Shown piece after piece: positions 26,740-36,479 of a stretch of DNA of 64,000 bases (its first letter is position 1; every line of letters starts with the position of its first letter). Source of the stretch: Prevotella sp. 10(H) (GTDB lineage Bacteria > Bacteroidota > Bacteroidia > Bacteroidales > Dysgonomonadaceae). A model generated the notes under the pieces. That model was given only the letters and a program-made list of their open reading frames with translations, was not told where the DNA came from and did not search any database. The DNA lies in contig NZ_JOMI01000002.1 of assembly GCF_000711235.1 (NCBI RefSeq), forward strand, positions 186,001 through 250,000. The letters are read 5' to 3'. The translations under genes and the position numbers were made by a program.

Positions 26740-29529
26740 ATGGAAAGGAATAGTGTCCTACTTATTTTTTTGTGCTTATTTTTTCAATTGACTGCGCAAT
26801 CTCAGACAGTAAATATTACAGGTACAGTATTTGACGATGCTACCAAGGAAGGCATAGAACTTGCCAGTATAAGAGTAATGAATCAAAAAGATAGTGCCTA
26901 TGTAACAGGTGCGGCCACAAATGCAACAGGTAAGTTCAGCGTGGCTGTAAAGCCTGGCAACTATCTTGTCCATGTATCTTTTTTGGGTTATGTTGAACAA
27001 TATTTCAATGTGAATACAAGGGAAAAAAGAACCATTGGTGATGTATATCTGAAAGAAGACGGGATATTGTTGGGAGAAGCCGTAGTAGAGGCCAAAGCTC
27101 CCGAAATCATTATAAAGGGGGATACAACCGAATACAATGCCGATTCGTATAAGGTTCAGGAAAGTGCTGTGCTCGAAGACCTGATCAAGAAGATACCCGG
27201 AGCAGAGATCGATGCCGACGGAAAGATTACAGTAAACGGAAAGGATATAACCAAAATACTTGTAGACGGCAAGGAATTTTTTAGTGACGACCCTAAAACT
27301 GCATCACAGAATCTTCCTGCCAAAATGGTGGAAAAACTGCAGGTGCTGGATAAGAAATCCGATATGGCTCAACTAACAGGCTTCGACGATGGGGAAGAAC
27401 AGACTGTTATCAATCTGGTCGTAAAGCCAGATATGAAACAGGGAACACTGGCTAATTTACTTACCGGATACGGGAATAAAGACCGATACGAAGGAAACGG
27501 CTTTGTAAACCATGCCAGAGGAGATACCCGAATTTCGGTGCTGGGGAATATAAATAATAACAATAATGAGAATGCTAATTCACGCGGTGGGGGCAGAGGT
27601 CTTACCGAAACAAAAGAAGTGGGGTTGAATATTGCTTCCGAGACATCCGAGAAATTTAAATTCGACGGAGATATTTATTACAGCCATACCGACAATGACC
27701 TCACCTCTACGACCAGCAGAGAGTATTCATCGCGCAATATGACCGAAAACGGTATGTCGGAATCTAATAATAAAAACGGTCGTTTTCGCTCGCGTTTCCG
27801 TTTCGAATGGACACCTGATACGTTGACAAAAATTATTTTTACTCCAAATATTTCATTTAACAAGACAGATAATTCATCATTGAGTACATCATTGAGGGAG
27901 AATTTCGATGCACCGAATCAGAATATGTCTTCTACCAGCACTTCTTCTTCGGATGGCAATACTTTCAGCTTGAATGGCAACTTGTTAATAAACAGAAAAC
28001 TGAATAATAAAGGACGTTCGATTACCTTCGAATTATCAGGTGGACTTAGTGACGGAGACACTGACGGCACAAACTATTCCCTTACCGATTATGTAAATAC
28101 CGGAGAACAGAAGCTATTAGACCAGATTTCGGATCAGAAAAACAACAGCAATAACTGGCGTGCACGTGTTTCATATCTGGAGCCGATAGGGCGTGGTAAT
28201 TTTTTGGAGCTGGCATATAATATCCGGAATAATCATTCCGAAACGGATAAAAAAACGTATGAAAACGACGGAACAGGAAACTACAATAAGGTAGCGGAAG
28301 ACTATACACGTAATACCCAGAATGACTTCCTGAACCAGAACATATCACTCAGTTTTCAGGCGCGCAGGCAAAAATACAATTATACAATCGGTGCAGGGCT
28401 GGAACCGTCGAGTTCGAAGACAAAGGTTACACAACCGAATATGGAAGAAAGAAACGATCCGCGCAGGAATTTCCTTAATTTTGCACCGCGAATGGAATTC
28501 AACTATTTGTGGGACAGAAGGCATAATCTGCGTATACGGTATGACGGATCCACCAGTCAGGCAAGTACAAACCAGTTATACGACGGTATTATCAGCCAGA
28601 ATGCTACGGATACCACAAGAGGTAATCCTAACCTGAAACCGAGTTTCCGTCATAATGTAAACCTGCGTTACCAGAAGTATATACCCGAGAATGCTTCTTC
28701 TATCATGGCCTTTGCAAGATTCCAATATATAACGAACGATATCGTGAGTGTATCCAGTTGGGCAGACAATGGTGGGAGGACAAGCACGTATGAAAATATA
28801 TCCGGTAATATGAACGGATTCTTCCGCTTCATGTACAATACTCCGCTAAAAAATAAAAGTTTTTCTATCAATACGGGTACATTCGGTAATTATACACGGG
28901 ATAATACCTTTATTTCGAGTAAAGATACAGACCCTCAGAAAAATACGGCGAATATATACCGTATAGGTGAAGATCTGCGCCTGAAATTTAACTCCGACAA
29001 ACTGCAGTTTAATATCGGTGGTAATATTACCTATGAAGATACGAAACACAGTTTGTCTAAAGATAGGAACCAGGCTATTTACAATTACGGAGGCTTCGGT
29101 GATTTCACATGGTACTTACCCTATAATTTCACATTGGAGAGCAATTTGAATTATTCATCCAATTCGGGTTACGAATCAGGATATCAACAAAATTCATGGC
29201 TGTGGAATGCCTCTTTATCGAAGCAGTTTAATATAAGTTTCAATTCGGGCGATTCGAAGACAACGCTTCCTACCACGCTTCGTTTCAAAATTTACGACAT
29301 ATTACAGGACAGAAGTAATATATCGCGTTCATCGAATGCTGAAAGTATAACATATTCAACAACGAATACTATCACCAGCTATTTTATGGTCAACCTTATC
29401 ATTCGCTTCCAGTCTTTCAAAGGTGGTGCGAAGAGGGCTGATATGCCTGAAGAAGGAGGCCGCCGTTATGGTCCTCCGGGTGGAGGCCCTCCGGGAGGCG
29501 GACGCAGAGGTGGAGGCCCTATGTTCTAA
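26740..29529 (+). CDS. TonB-linked outer-membrane beta-barrel protein
   Basis: The 929-residue protein has a signal peptide (cleavage near TAQS), a carboxypeptidase-regulatory-like domain (VNITGTVFDDATKEGIELAS to about residue 105), a plug-like region (VLEDLIKKIPGAEIDADGKI, VNGKDITKILVDGKEFFSDD) and a long barrel of the OMP_b-brl_3 type. The C-terminus is unusual: RRYGPPGGGPPGGG then RRGGGPMF, a Pro/Gly tail instead of an aromatic-terminated strand. It stands alone, with no SusD partner, so its cargo is unknown. A terminator follows. Confidence 0.85.
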   Translation: MERNSVLLIFLCLFFQLTAQSQTVNITGTVFDDATKEGIELASIRVMNQKDSAYVTGAATNATGKFSVAVKPGNYLVHVSFLGYVEQYFNVNTREKRTIGDVYLKEDGILLGEAVVEAKAPEIIIKGDTTEYNADSYKVQESAVLEDLIKKIPGAEIDADGKITVNGKDITKILVDGKEFFSDDPKTASQNLPAKMVEKLQVLDKKSDMAQLTGFDDGEEQTVINLVVKPDMKQGTLANLLTGYGNKDRYEGNGFVNHARGDTRISVLGNINNNNNENANSRGGGRGLTETKEVGLNIASETSEKFKFDGDIYYSHTDNDLTSTTSREYSSRNMTENGMSESNNKNGRFRSRFRFEWTPDTLTKIIFTPNISFNKTDNSSLSTSLRENFDAPNQNMSSTSTSSSDGNTFSLNGNLLINRKLNNKGRSITFELSGGLSDGDTDGTNYSLTDYVNTGEQKLLDQISDQKNNSNNWRARVSYLEPIGRGNFLELAYNIRNNHSETDKKTYENDGTGNYNKVAEDYTRNTQNDFLNQNISLSFQARRQKYNYTIGAGLEPSSSKTKVTQPNMEERNDPRRNFLNFAPRMEFNYLWDRRHNLRIRYDGSTSQASTNQLYDGIISQNATDTTRGNPNLKPSFRHNVNLRYQKYIPENASSIMAFARFQYITNDIVSVSSWADNGGRTSTYENISGNMNGFFRFMYNTPLKNKSFSINTGTFGNYTRDNTFISSKDTDPQKNTANIYRIGEDLRLKFNSDKLQFNIGGNITYEDTKHSLSKDRNQAIYNYGGFGDFTWYLPYNFTLESNLNYSSNSGYESGYQQNSWLWNASLSKQFNISFNSGDSKTTLPTTLRFKIYDILQDRSNISRSSNAESITYSTTNTITSYFMVNLIIRFQSFKGGAKRADMPEEGGRRYGPPGGGPPGGGRRGGGPMF

Positions 29530-29541
29530 GAGATATAGCAG

Positions 29542-29571
29542 AATCCGTAACGTTGAGTTGCGGATTTTTTT
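29542..29571 (+). terminator. Terminator after the 929-residue barrel gene
   Basis: AATCCGTAAC (29542-29551) pairs with GTTGCGGATT (29557-29566) with one wobble and leads into a seven-T run, 12 bases after the stop codon. Confidence 0.88.
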
Positions 29572-29589
29572 ATTTATAATCGGAAAAAA

Positions 29590-29617
29590 ATAAGGACGTC
29601 TTCACAGACAGCCTTAT
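29590..29617 (-). terminator. Terminator of oxidoreductase operon (shared sequence type)
   Basis: ATAAGGACGTCT and AGACAGCCTTAT form a stem with two mismatches around TCAC; on the - strand a T-run follows. GTCTTCACAGACAGCCT here is identical to the terminators after two DUF3836 genes at 44139-44166 and 44996-45023. Confidence 0.8.
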
Positions 29618-29727
29618 CGAGAATCGTTGCTCTATTTAAACTCTTATTTTGGATGATAATATTTCTTTTATAAACAGCCTCCGTATCTAATTCACAGATT
29701 ACTTACAGAGGCTGCAGTCGTAGGAAA

Positions 29728-31092
29728 TTAATCAGACATCTGAGATAATTCGAGTGCTTTGGTTGTGATATAATATTTTGTCAGCATATTGGGCACTTCC
29801 CACTCCGGAAGTTTACCGTCTTTCAAATATTGCAGATAGTTGGCGGCAACCTGTCCGAAATGAGCTTCGTGTCCGACTTTATAGGATTCCGGTATAATAA
29901 CTTCGCTTCTGTTATCTCCGTGCTTGAGAGATATTCCCGGATATTTTTTCAGTAGTGTAGGTAAATATTTATCGAGGGCTGCTTTAAGAACTTCATAATT
30001 TTTGCCTTTTACAGGTTCGATATAAAGCGTCGGTTTATATTCCTGTTCCTTGCCTTGCAATATAATAAGGTTGCATAAGGATCCCCGCATAATAGAGTAA
30101 TGGGTATCCCCTGTTCCGGCCGGCGCCTGATAGTTCCATATCACACTGATCTTGGCATGGATGTCATTTATCGTATAATTGAATGCACCATTTGATAACA
30201 CATATAATGAATCTCCTTTTACATCTTTCTGCAGATAAGACGGGTATTTGTCCATTGCCGTTGCCATTTTGAACTGCTCTTTAGAGAGGACTGTCGGCCA
30301 TTGTTTCGATTGATATATATTTACCTTATTACGGTCTATAATCTGCTCAGGAAAGCATTCCCATTGTACAAGATCGACAAGATGTGTGGTAACGTCCACA
30401 ATTCCGTTGCCTTCCTGTTCCACATCGAAGAACCATGCCGGCCTTTTCAGTACGCTTCCTGCAACATCCTTGTAGAAATGGTGTACACTTTCTTTCACAA
30501 TGGCAGGCTCTTCGGCCGAACCTTTCTGCATGGTTCCGAATAGTTCCGGTACCATTGAGAATTCTTTTTGCAGTATGGTCGTTATTTCGAAACGTTCGGT
30601 CATTACATCGTAAAGCAATACGCCTTTTTCTTCTGCCAGCTTAAAAGCATCTTCCAGTAATTTAAAGTTTTCGGTATTTATCGCCATGGGTTTATCTGCC
30701 AGAACATTCAGACCTGCCTCTATCGACTTGAATATATATTCGGTCTTTTTCTTATTATTCCCTGCCAGAACAACCACGTTTCCTGGTTTCTGTTCCAGCA
30801 TTTTCTCTAAGAAATCGTTGCCGAGATAAACATTTTTTTTCCAATGAGTTGGTTCTTCGCTTCTGGCATTGAATCCTTCTATCTTGGATAAATATTCATT
30901 CACTTCATCTCCTTCCGGTGCATATACATGGAATCCTTCATCGATTTGCGGATTATGCGTCTTTTGCAGCAGGGCAGCATGGAAATGCCCCGGATCGAGG
31001 ATAATAAGCGTCACCTTGTCGGATTTCCCGCTGTCTTTTGTACATGCAGCAAACAACAATCCTATCAGAAATATTGTATAATACTTTATCAT
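29728..31092 (-). CDS. Lipoprotein Gfo/Idh/MocA-type oxidoreductase
   Basis: The 454-residue product has a lipoprotein signal (lipobox LFAAC, Cys17) and a NAD(P)-binding Rossmann half resembling Gfo/Idh/MocA proteins (VTLIILDPGHFHAALLQKTH, VVLAGNNKKKTEYIFKSIEA, LNVLADKPMAI with the conserved Lys-Pro). The C-terminal part fits the 'putative oxidoreductase C-terminal' family. Such proteins act on sugars or sugar acids; being lipid-anchored it would work outside the cytoplasm, which is atypical for NAD-dependent chemistry, though many such Bacteroidetes homologues carry export signals. It is the last gene of a three-gene operon. Confidence 0.8.
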   Translation of the reverse strand: MIKYYTIFLIGLLFAACTKDSGKSDKVTLIILDPGHFHAALLQKTHNPQIDEGFHVYAPEGDEVNEYLSKIEGFNARSEEPTHWKKNVYLGNDFLEKMLEQKPGNVVVLAGNNKKKTEYIFKSIEAGLNVLADKPMAINTENFKLLEDAFKLAEEKGVLLYDVMTERFEITTILQKEFSMVPELFGTMQKGSAEEPAIVKESVHHFYKDVAGSVLKRPAWFFDVEQEGNGIVDVTTHLVDLVQWECFPEQIIDRNKVNIYQSKQWPTVLSKEQFKMATAMDKYPSYLQKDVKGDSLYVLSNGAFNYTINDIHAKISVIWNYQAPAGTGDTHYSIMRGSLCNLIILQGKEQEYKPTLYIEPVKGKNYEVLKAALDKYLPTLLKKYPGISLKHGDNRSEVIIPESYKVGHEAHFGQVAANYLQYLKDGKLPEWEVPNMLTKYYITTKALELSQMSD

Positions 31093-31116
31093 ATATGTTC
31101 GTTTTATAGATGAGTT

Positions 31117-32493
31117 TTAACGAATCTCGAACCCTGCGCGTTGAGGTCTCGATATCATGCTGTTTGCTTCATCATCGTTTTTGAAACGTTCCCTGATAGG
31201 ATCCCAGTATAATTTCCGTTGCAGCTTCATAGCTATATGCTGCAACAGGCAGGCTGTACACGAACGATGTGCCACCTCTGCCGGGGCTATCGGCTGGGTA
31301 CGGTTCTTTACTGCTTCGAGCCAGTTGCCGTGATGGTCTTTACTTTCAGGCACTCTCCATGCTCCATCGCCTAGAGGGGCCAGTATCTTAGGGTCGCTTG
31401 CATCTATTGCTTTCGATTTTTTTGTAGGAGATGTCGGATCGCTTGTTGTAATTTGCTGGTCGCCACGGCTGACAAATATCCAGCCCTTGGTGCCTTTAAA
31501 TAATATTCCGTTTGGCTTGTCGGTATTGTTTTCGGTTAAGCCGTATACTTTTACTCCGTTCGGATATAGAAGTTCCGTTTCGAAATTTCCGTGCACATCC
31601 CATAGCCCCGAAGTAGGGAATGTTGCTTTTCCGCTTATTTCTACAGGCCCCGAATGTTCGAGATTCATCGCCCAGTGTACAATGTCGAAATGGTGGGTGC
31701 CCCAACCCGTAATCATTCCGGCACCGAACTGTTCGCATCTCAGCCAGCCCGGCCTTCCGTAGCCTGTTGGCGGATGAACACGGTCTTCTGTATAGTAAAC
31801 ATATGGGGTAGGCCCTATCCACAAGTCATAATTCAACTGCTTTGGAACAGGCATCTCGTTTGTCTTGCCTCCGGCCGGGTCCCCGGGCAGTCTTACCTCA
31901 CATGAGATAAGATCGCCAATCCTGCCGTTGCGGACAAATTCGACTGCTTCACGGAACTGTTTCCACGAACGCTGCTGGCTACCGATCTGAAATATACGTC
32001 CTGTCCTGTTCACTGCATCACTCATGAGGCGCCCTTCCTCAATTGTTAATGATGCAGGTTTCTGCAGGTATACATCTTTTCCGGCATATACAGCGTCTAT
32101 AGCCTGTTTCGCGTGCCAATGGTCGGGAGTACTGATTACTACAGCATCGATATCCTTATTGTTGAGCATATCGAGATAGTTTTCGTAAGTAGCTACTCCA
32201 TTATACGCTTTGCCCGTCTTTTTTGCATAATAATTATTTATCAGTTCTTTACCCTGTTCCAGCCTTACACTGTCTACATCGCATGCTGCCATTATCTTTG
32301 TGAAATCATATTTCCATATACCCGGCAAGTCGTGTCCCCGTGATATACGGCCTACCCCAATGGCCCCTACATTTATCTTATTGCTCGGCGCATCTTTTCC
32401 CAGTACACTTGCCGGAATGATAGTCGGCATTATGAAAGAACCTGCGCCTAAGGCTGCCGCTCTTTTTATAAAGTCTCTTCTGGATGTTGTCAT
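31117..32493 (-). CDS. Tat-exported Gfo/Idh/MocA oxidoreductase
   Basis: The N-terminus MTTSRRDFIKRAAALGAGSF is a twin-arginine signal, so the folded cofactor-loaded enzyme is exported. A Rossmann motif follows (NVGAIGVGRISRGHDL), then DAVVISTPDHWHAKQAIDAV and GKDVYLQKPASLTIEEGRLM, with the family Lys-Pro pair. HFDIVHWAMN supplies the catalytic Asp/His region. The 458-residue length is normal. It acts on an unknown sugar derivative, perhaps by oxidation-elimination chemistry as in GH109 relatives; this is inference. It is 24 bases upstream of the lipoprotein homologue. Confidence 0.88.
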   Translation of the reverse strand: MTTSRRDFIKRAAALGAGSFIMPTIIPASVLGKDAPSNKINVGAIGVGRISRGHDLPGIWKYDFTKIMAACDVDSVRLEQGKELINNYYAKKTGKAYNGVATYENYLDMLNNKDIDAVVISTPDHWHAKQAIDAVYAGKDVYLQKPASLTIEEGRLMSDAVNRTGRIFQIGSQQRSWKQFREAVEFVRNGRIGDLISCEVRLPGDPAGGKTNEMPVPKQLNYDLWIGPTPYVYYTEDRVHPPTGYGRPGWLRCEQFGAGMITGWGTHHFDIVHWAMNLEHSGPVEISGKATFPTSGLWDVHGNFETELLYPNGVKVYGLTENNTDKPNGILFKGTKGWIFVSRGDQQITTSDPTSPTKKSKAIDASDPKILAPLGDGAWRVPESKDHHGNWLEAVKNRTQPIAPAEVAHRSCTACLLQHIAMKLQRKLYWDPIRERFKNDDEANSMISRPQRAGFEIR

Positions 32494-32514
32494 ATCGTGT
32501 TTTTTATAGTATTA

Positions 32515-33759
32515 TTATTTGGTCATAGTTACTGTTATACGTGGAGGACTAGCATAGTCCAGCCAGTACTGTTCTGCCCTTTCGGCTGTCATTTCACCGC
32601 TGTAAACTACCACCCTATACTGCAATGTATAGTCTTTCCCCGGCATCAGTGGCCAGTCTTTAGTTTTCGCCGGATTGAAGTTCATATATACATCCTTATC
32701 TCTTTCTGGCCATACACGTATAGGTTCCGGAAAATTGAAGTTAGTAGGATAGCTTAGGAAGAGTATTCCCGACTGATTTCCTCCGGCCTTTCCGTTACAA
32801 AACATCCAGCGGGCGACGGTATTGTCGGCATCCTTCCTTGTTTTACCTTCCGATGTAAGGATAGTGCTTGTAGACGTATTCCATTCGGGAGTTGCCCGTA
32901 TGCTGAATCCGGCATAACGGTAAGCATTGATAATAAACGGAGATTCGGAAGCGCAATTCATTGTAGAGGAGAAATCCCACAGCCATACTTTGCGGTTCTG
33001 TTCATCTTTTACATCCCATAATCTGATTGCAAAAGTTTCGTTCATGGCTACCTTTTCATATCCCGGTTTGAATACAACATGTTCCTGAATACCTTTCAGC
33101 CCTCCGTATACCGTGCCTCCTGTCATAGAGTTGAAAGCTTTAAACCTTACAGTTCCCTGCCCGTCGGCAAGATTCCAGAAATCGACGGATTTTCCCTCGA
33201 ATGTTACCCGTGTCCATGGATTCCATATGCCGTAATGATGATAATGGTCGCGAGGCTGTATGTTTGTCAGTACTTCGCCGGTAGGCGACCAAAGGGGATG
33301 TATAAATCCACTGCGGCGGTATTCATATTTTGCGCCTTTGGGCGGAAGTTTTACTCCGTAATGGTATTCCATTACTTTATTCTCACTCGAAGATATCAGT
33401 ATGGCATCTTCCGATTTCTTTATGTTTATCACATTGTCGAAATTTTCCGGCTTGCCGTTTTCAATTATATACCTGCGTTTGCTTTTTGCTTTGGTATGGG
33501 AGGATATTATCCACGATAGTATACGGCCGCTTTGTGATTGCTCGATCTGGTACTTTACAGGAACCTTTTCTTTATTTATCATTTCATACAAAACCAGACT
33601 TGAATCGGCTTCGAGCGTTATAGCATCGAGCGATATATTGACGGGGGTCTCATATCTGTCTGAAGCTCCGGCATCGACCACAATTGTAGCTATTTCTTTT
33701 CCGCTTATATAATAGGTGGAGAGCAGAAATAAGGAAGCGATAATGATTATTTTTTTCAT
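32515..33759 (-). CDS. PmoA-like (DUF6807) secreted protein
   Basis: The protein of about 414 residues starts with a signal peptide (MKKIIIIASLFLLSTYYISG). The body has the DUF6807 pattern: GFIHPLWSPTGEVLTNIQPR, DHYHHYGIWNPWTRVTFEGK (His-rich), and YRYAGFSIRATPEWN. Databases call the family 'methane oxygenase PmoA', but it is unrelated to particulate methane monooxygenase and its function is unknown. It often sits beside Gfo/Idh/MocA enzymes, as here. I preferred the ATG at 33759 to the one at 33774 because it opens the signal peptide directly. Confidence 0.8.
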   Translation of the reverse strand: MKKIIIIASLFLLSTYYISGKEIATIVVDAGASDRYETPVNISLDAITLEADSSLVLYEMINKEKVPVKYQIEQSQSGRILSWIISSHTKAKSKRRYIIENGKPENFDNVINIKKSEDAILISSSENKVMEYHYGVKLPPKGAKYEYRRSGFIHPLWSPTGEVLTNIQPRDHYHHYGIWNPWTRVTFEGKSVDFWNLADGQGTVRFKAFNSMTGGTVYGGLKGIQEHVVFKPGYEKVAMNETFAIRLWDVKDEQNRKVWLWDFSSTMNCASESPFIINAYRYAGFSIRATPEWNTSTSTILTSEGKTRKDADNTVARWMFCNGKAGGNQSGILFLSYPTNFNFPEPIRVWPERDKDVYMNFNPAKTKDWPLMPGKDYTLQYRVVVYSGEMTAERAEQYWLDYASPPRITVTMTK

Positions 33760-34222
33760 ATTGGATAGTATCAAAATTTAGCGGTTAGTACATTCTTATT
33801 TACAATAACAAATATCGAAATTAAAACAAATCCCTTCAAATACTAAATTCGCAAATGCTTATACAATAATTGCATTAACTATAGACTCTGAGCAAATAAA
33901 GGTAAAAGATAAAATAAGTGTGATAATTCTCATAAAAGTTTAAGTTAATACAACTAAACGGAGTAGTAAAAAACATTTAAATTTTTGGGAGACATTTAAA
34001 GTATTATTATATTTACAGGTAATAAACCTAAATCAGTTCGATATTTTTTAAGCCTTAAGAGGGACACATTATTGCGGGAGACAGAGCACGTCTTCGCTCG
34101 TAATTATTCAATCCGTAATTCGTTATACTTATCCTTGTTCGGATAGGATATCTATATGAAAAGAGATAGCACTATCTCCGGATTATAATCAACAGAAACA
34201 TATATGCCTTGAAAATAATATT
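33760..34222. promoter_or_regulatory. Divergent control region of the carbohydrate locus
   Basis: This 463-base spacer between the PmoA operon (-) and araC (+) has no convincing gene. A small dyad GAGATAG-CA-CTATCTC lies at 34163-34178, 45 bases upstream of the AraC start, and TATCC-TTGTTC-GGATA just before it. Either could be a regulator site. No exact TAnnTTTG was found in the useful positions. Confidence 0.4.
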
Positions 34223-35140
34223 ATGAAAACTACAGTGAAAATAATGCATGAGCAGCTTGGGCTTGTTTCCGGCTCTCCGGTTAAAATAAAGTGGTGCGAT
34301 TACGACTACTTCAAGTATCCGTGGCATTTCCATAATGAATATGAAATAGTGTATGTCATTAAAAGCTCGGGCACACGCTTTGTAGGGAATAACATAGAGC
34401 CGTTCACCGATGGAGACTTGGTGCTGTTCGGAAGCTATCTTCCGCATATGTACCGCAATGATGATAAATATTATGAGGGCAATCCCGAGCTGCGTGTGCA
34501 TGCTATTACAATACAATTTTCAAAAGATTTTTTCAACCATGCCATTCAGTATTATCCCGAATTCCAGAAAATAAAAGGGATGCTGGATATGGCGAAGAAA
34601 GGAATCTATTTCGAAAAACGGGAGAATGATATTATCCGCAAACGCATAAAAAAGTTGCTGAATATGTCGGGTCTGGAAAGGCTACTCGAATGTATCAAAA
34701 TTCTTTCCCTAATGAGCAAAACGTCATATAAACGGGTGCTTAGCAGTGATAGCATCGACCCGGATCCGCTGCTGTATGGAGACTCACGCATCACAAAGGT
34801 ATTAAGTAAGCTGAACCGTGATTATCACAAGCCTGTTATATTATCAGAAATTTCGGATATATCTGGTATGAATAAAAGTGCTTTCTGCCGCTATTTTAAA
34901 GAAAAAACAGGGAAGCCGATGATGTTGTATATAAATGAATTGCGAATTAAATATGCCTGCAACCTGTTGCTGGGCGGCGATATGTCTATTTCGCAGATTT
35001 GCTACGAATGCGGGTATAATAATATTTCTAATTTTAACAGGCATTTCAAGAAAATAACGGGCTTTACTCCATCGGAATATATAGAAGAATTTAAGCGGGA
35101 TATGCGTCCGGTCATTGTAGAAGAACCGGAGGAAATATAA
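34223..35140 (+). CDS. AraC-family transcriptional regulator
   Basis: The 305-residue protein has an N-terminal cupin-like sensor (HFHNEYEIVYVIKSSGTRFV, LVLFGSYLPHMYRND) and a C-terminal pair of helix-turn-helix motifs (about residues 195-295: ILSEISDISGMNKSAFCRYF, then SISQICYECGYNNISNFNRH, FKKITGFTPSEYIEEF). It sits between two arms of a carbohydrate locus and probably activates one or both in response to a sugar or uronate. Its own promoter was not identified. Confidence 0.9.
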   Translation: MKTTVKIMHEQLGLVSGSPVKIKWCDYDYFKYPWHFHNEYEIVYVIKSSGTRFVGNNIEPFTDGDLVLFGSYLPHMYRNDDKYYEGNPELRVHAITIQFSKDFFNHAIQYYPEFQKIKGMLDMAKKGIYFEKRENDIIRKRIKKLLNMSGLERLLECIKILSLMSKTSYKRVLSSDSIDPDPLLYGDSRITKVLSKLNRDYHKPVILSEISDISGMNKSAFCRYFKEKTGKPMMLYINELRIKYACNLLLGGDMSISQICYECGYNNISNFNRHFKKITGFTPSEYIEEFKRDMRPVIVEEPEEI

Positions 35141-35142
35141 AA

Positions 35143-35179
35143 AATCCCTCTTCCTACGGTTGAATGAGGAAGAGGGATT
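35143..35179. terminator. Bidirectional terminator between araC and uxuA
   Basis: AATCCCTCTTCCT (35143-35155) and AGGAAGAGGGATT (35167-35179) form a perfect 13-bp stem with an 11-base loop. The A-run on its left gives a U-tail for - strand transcripts, so it mainly suits uxuA. Confidence 0.85.
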
Positions 35180-35233
35180 CGCATAATAAGCATCATTGGT
35201 TAGCAGTGCAATGATGCAAATCAGAACGGAATC

Positions 35234-36445
35234 TTAAAAACATGCTTTATCAGCCTTTTCTATACCCATTTCCAAACCGCATATTTCGGCCATCCCTTTC
35301 ATCCGTCCGATGAGGGGATAGCCCGGATTTGCCTTACGGTTGTAATCATCTAATATTCTTAACCCATGATCGGGACGAAACGGCATCCGAACATCTTTTC
35401 GCCCTTTTCTTATTCTTCTTTTCTGTTCTTCGAGCAAGGCTTTCACTACTTCGTACATATCTATAGATCCCTCGAGATGTCCCGATTCGTAAAAACTTCT
35501 ACCGTTCAGCCTTTGTGTATTGCGCAGATGAACAAAATGTATCTTTTCTCCCAGTTGTTTCACAAACTCTACAAGGTCGTTGTCTTCCCTAGCCGATAGC
35601 GAGCCTGTACATAAAGTGATACCGTTCGCAATGGAATCGTATTGTTCCACTATCCACTTGAAGTCGTCTATTGTGCTGGCAATACGCGGTAGCCCGAGTA
35701 AAGGAAAAGGAGGGTCGTCAGGGTGAATAGCCATATTGACGCCCCATTTTTCGGCTACCGGCAGCACATCCGATAGGAAAGCAGAGAGATTTTTCCGCAG
35801 TTGTCCCGAATCGATATCTTTATATTGTTCCAGATATTTCAGGAACAATTGTTTGTAATCTTCCACATCTCCCACAGTGCCGTTGATAAAGCCCTGTGTA
35901 ACTACAATTATGTTGTGTGCCAGTTTTTCCTTTTCTTCGTCAGTCATATTTTCTGCCAGTACACGTGCTCTTTCCCTCACATCCTGCGGATAATCATCTG
36001 CTGCAGACGGGCGCTTAAGTATATGAATATCGAAAGCGGTAAAAACAAGATAATCGAACAGCATCGATTCGGCGCCGTTTTTATCTTTATAATGAAGGTC
36101 GGTTCGTGCCCAGTCGAGTACCGGCATAAAATTGTAGCAGACAGTATCAATGCCGCATTCTCCTAAATTGCGAATCGACCTCTTATAATTTTCTATCAGC
36201 CTGCACCTATCTGCTGAACAAGTCTTTATTCCTTCCGACACGGGCAAACTCTCTACTACACTCCAGCGCATACCCCACGACTCGATTTCGCATTTTACTT
36301 TCATTATCTCCTCTTTTGTCCATACTTCCCCGTTCGGAATATGATGCAAGGAGGTTACAATGCCCTCTATTCCTATTTGTTTTAGTTGTGACAACGTTAC
36401 CGAATCGTTAACTCCAAACCAGCGCCATGTTTTTTCTAATGCCAT
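35234..36445 (-). CDS. uxuA: Mannonate dehydratase
   Basis: It converts D-mannonate to 2-keto-3-deoxygluconate in hexuronate catabolism. The 403-residue protein opens MALEKTWRWFGVNDSVTLSQ and has the TIM-barrel metal site: NMAIHPDDPPFPLLGLPRIA carries the first His and Asp, IHFVHLRNTQRL another His, and MPFRPDHGLRILDDY the C-terminal Asp-His. Length is normal. It ends the SusC-SusD-glycosidase arm; the SDR at the head of this arm could supply its substrate. Confidence 0.96.
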   Translation of the reverse strand: MALEKTWRWFGVNDSVTLSQLKQIGIEGIVTSLHHIPNGEVWTKEEIMKVKCEIESWGMRWSVVESLPVSEGIKTCSADRCRLIENYKRSIRNLGECGIDTVCYNFMPVLDWARTDLHYKDKNGAESMLFDYLVFTAFDIHILKRPSAADDYPQDVRERARVLAENMTDEEKEKLAHNIIVVTQGFINGTVGDVEDYKQLFLKYLEQYKDIDSGQLRKNLSAFLSDVLPVAEKWGVNMAIHPDDPPFPLLGLPRIASTIDDFKWIVEQYDSIANGITLCTGSLSAREDNDLVEFVKQLGEKIHFVHLRNTQRLNGRSFYESGHLEGSIDMYEVVKALLEEQKRRIRKGRKDVRMPFRPDHGLRILDDYNRKANPGYPLIGRMKGMAEICGLEMGIEKADKACF

Positions 36446-36479
36446 ATTACCTAATTAATGATTGTTTTCTTTATCGATT

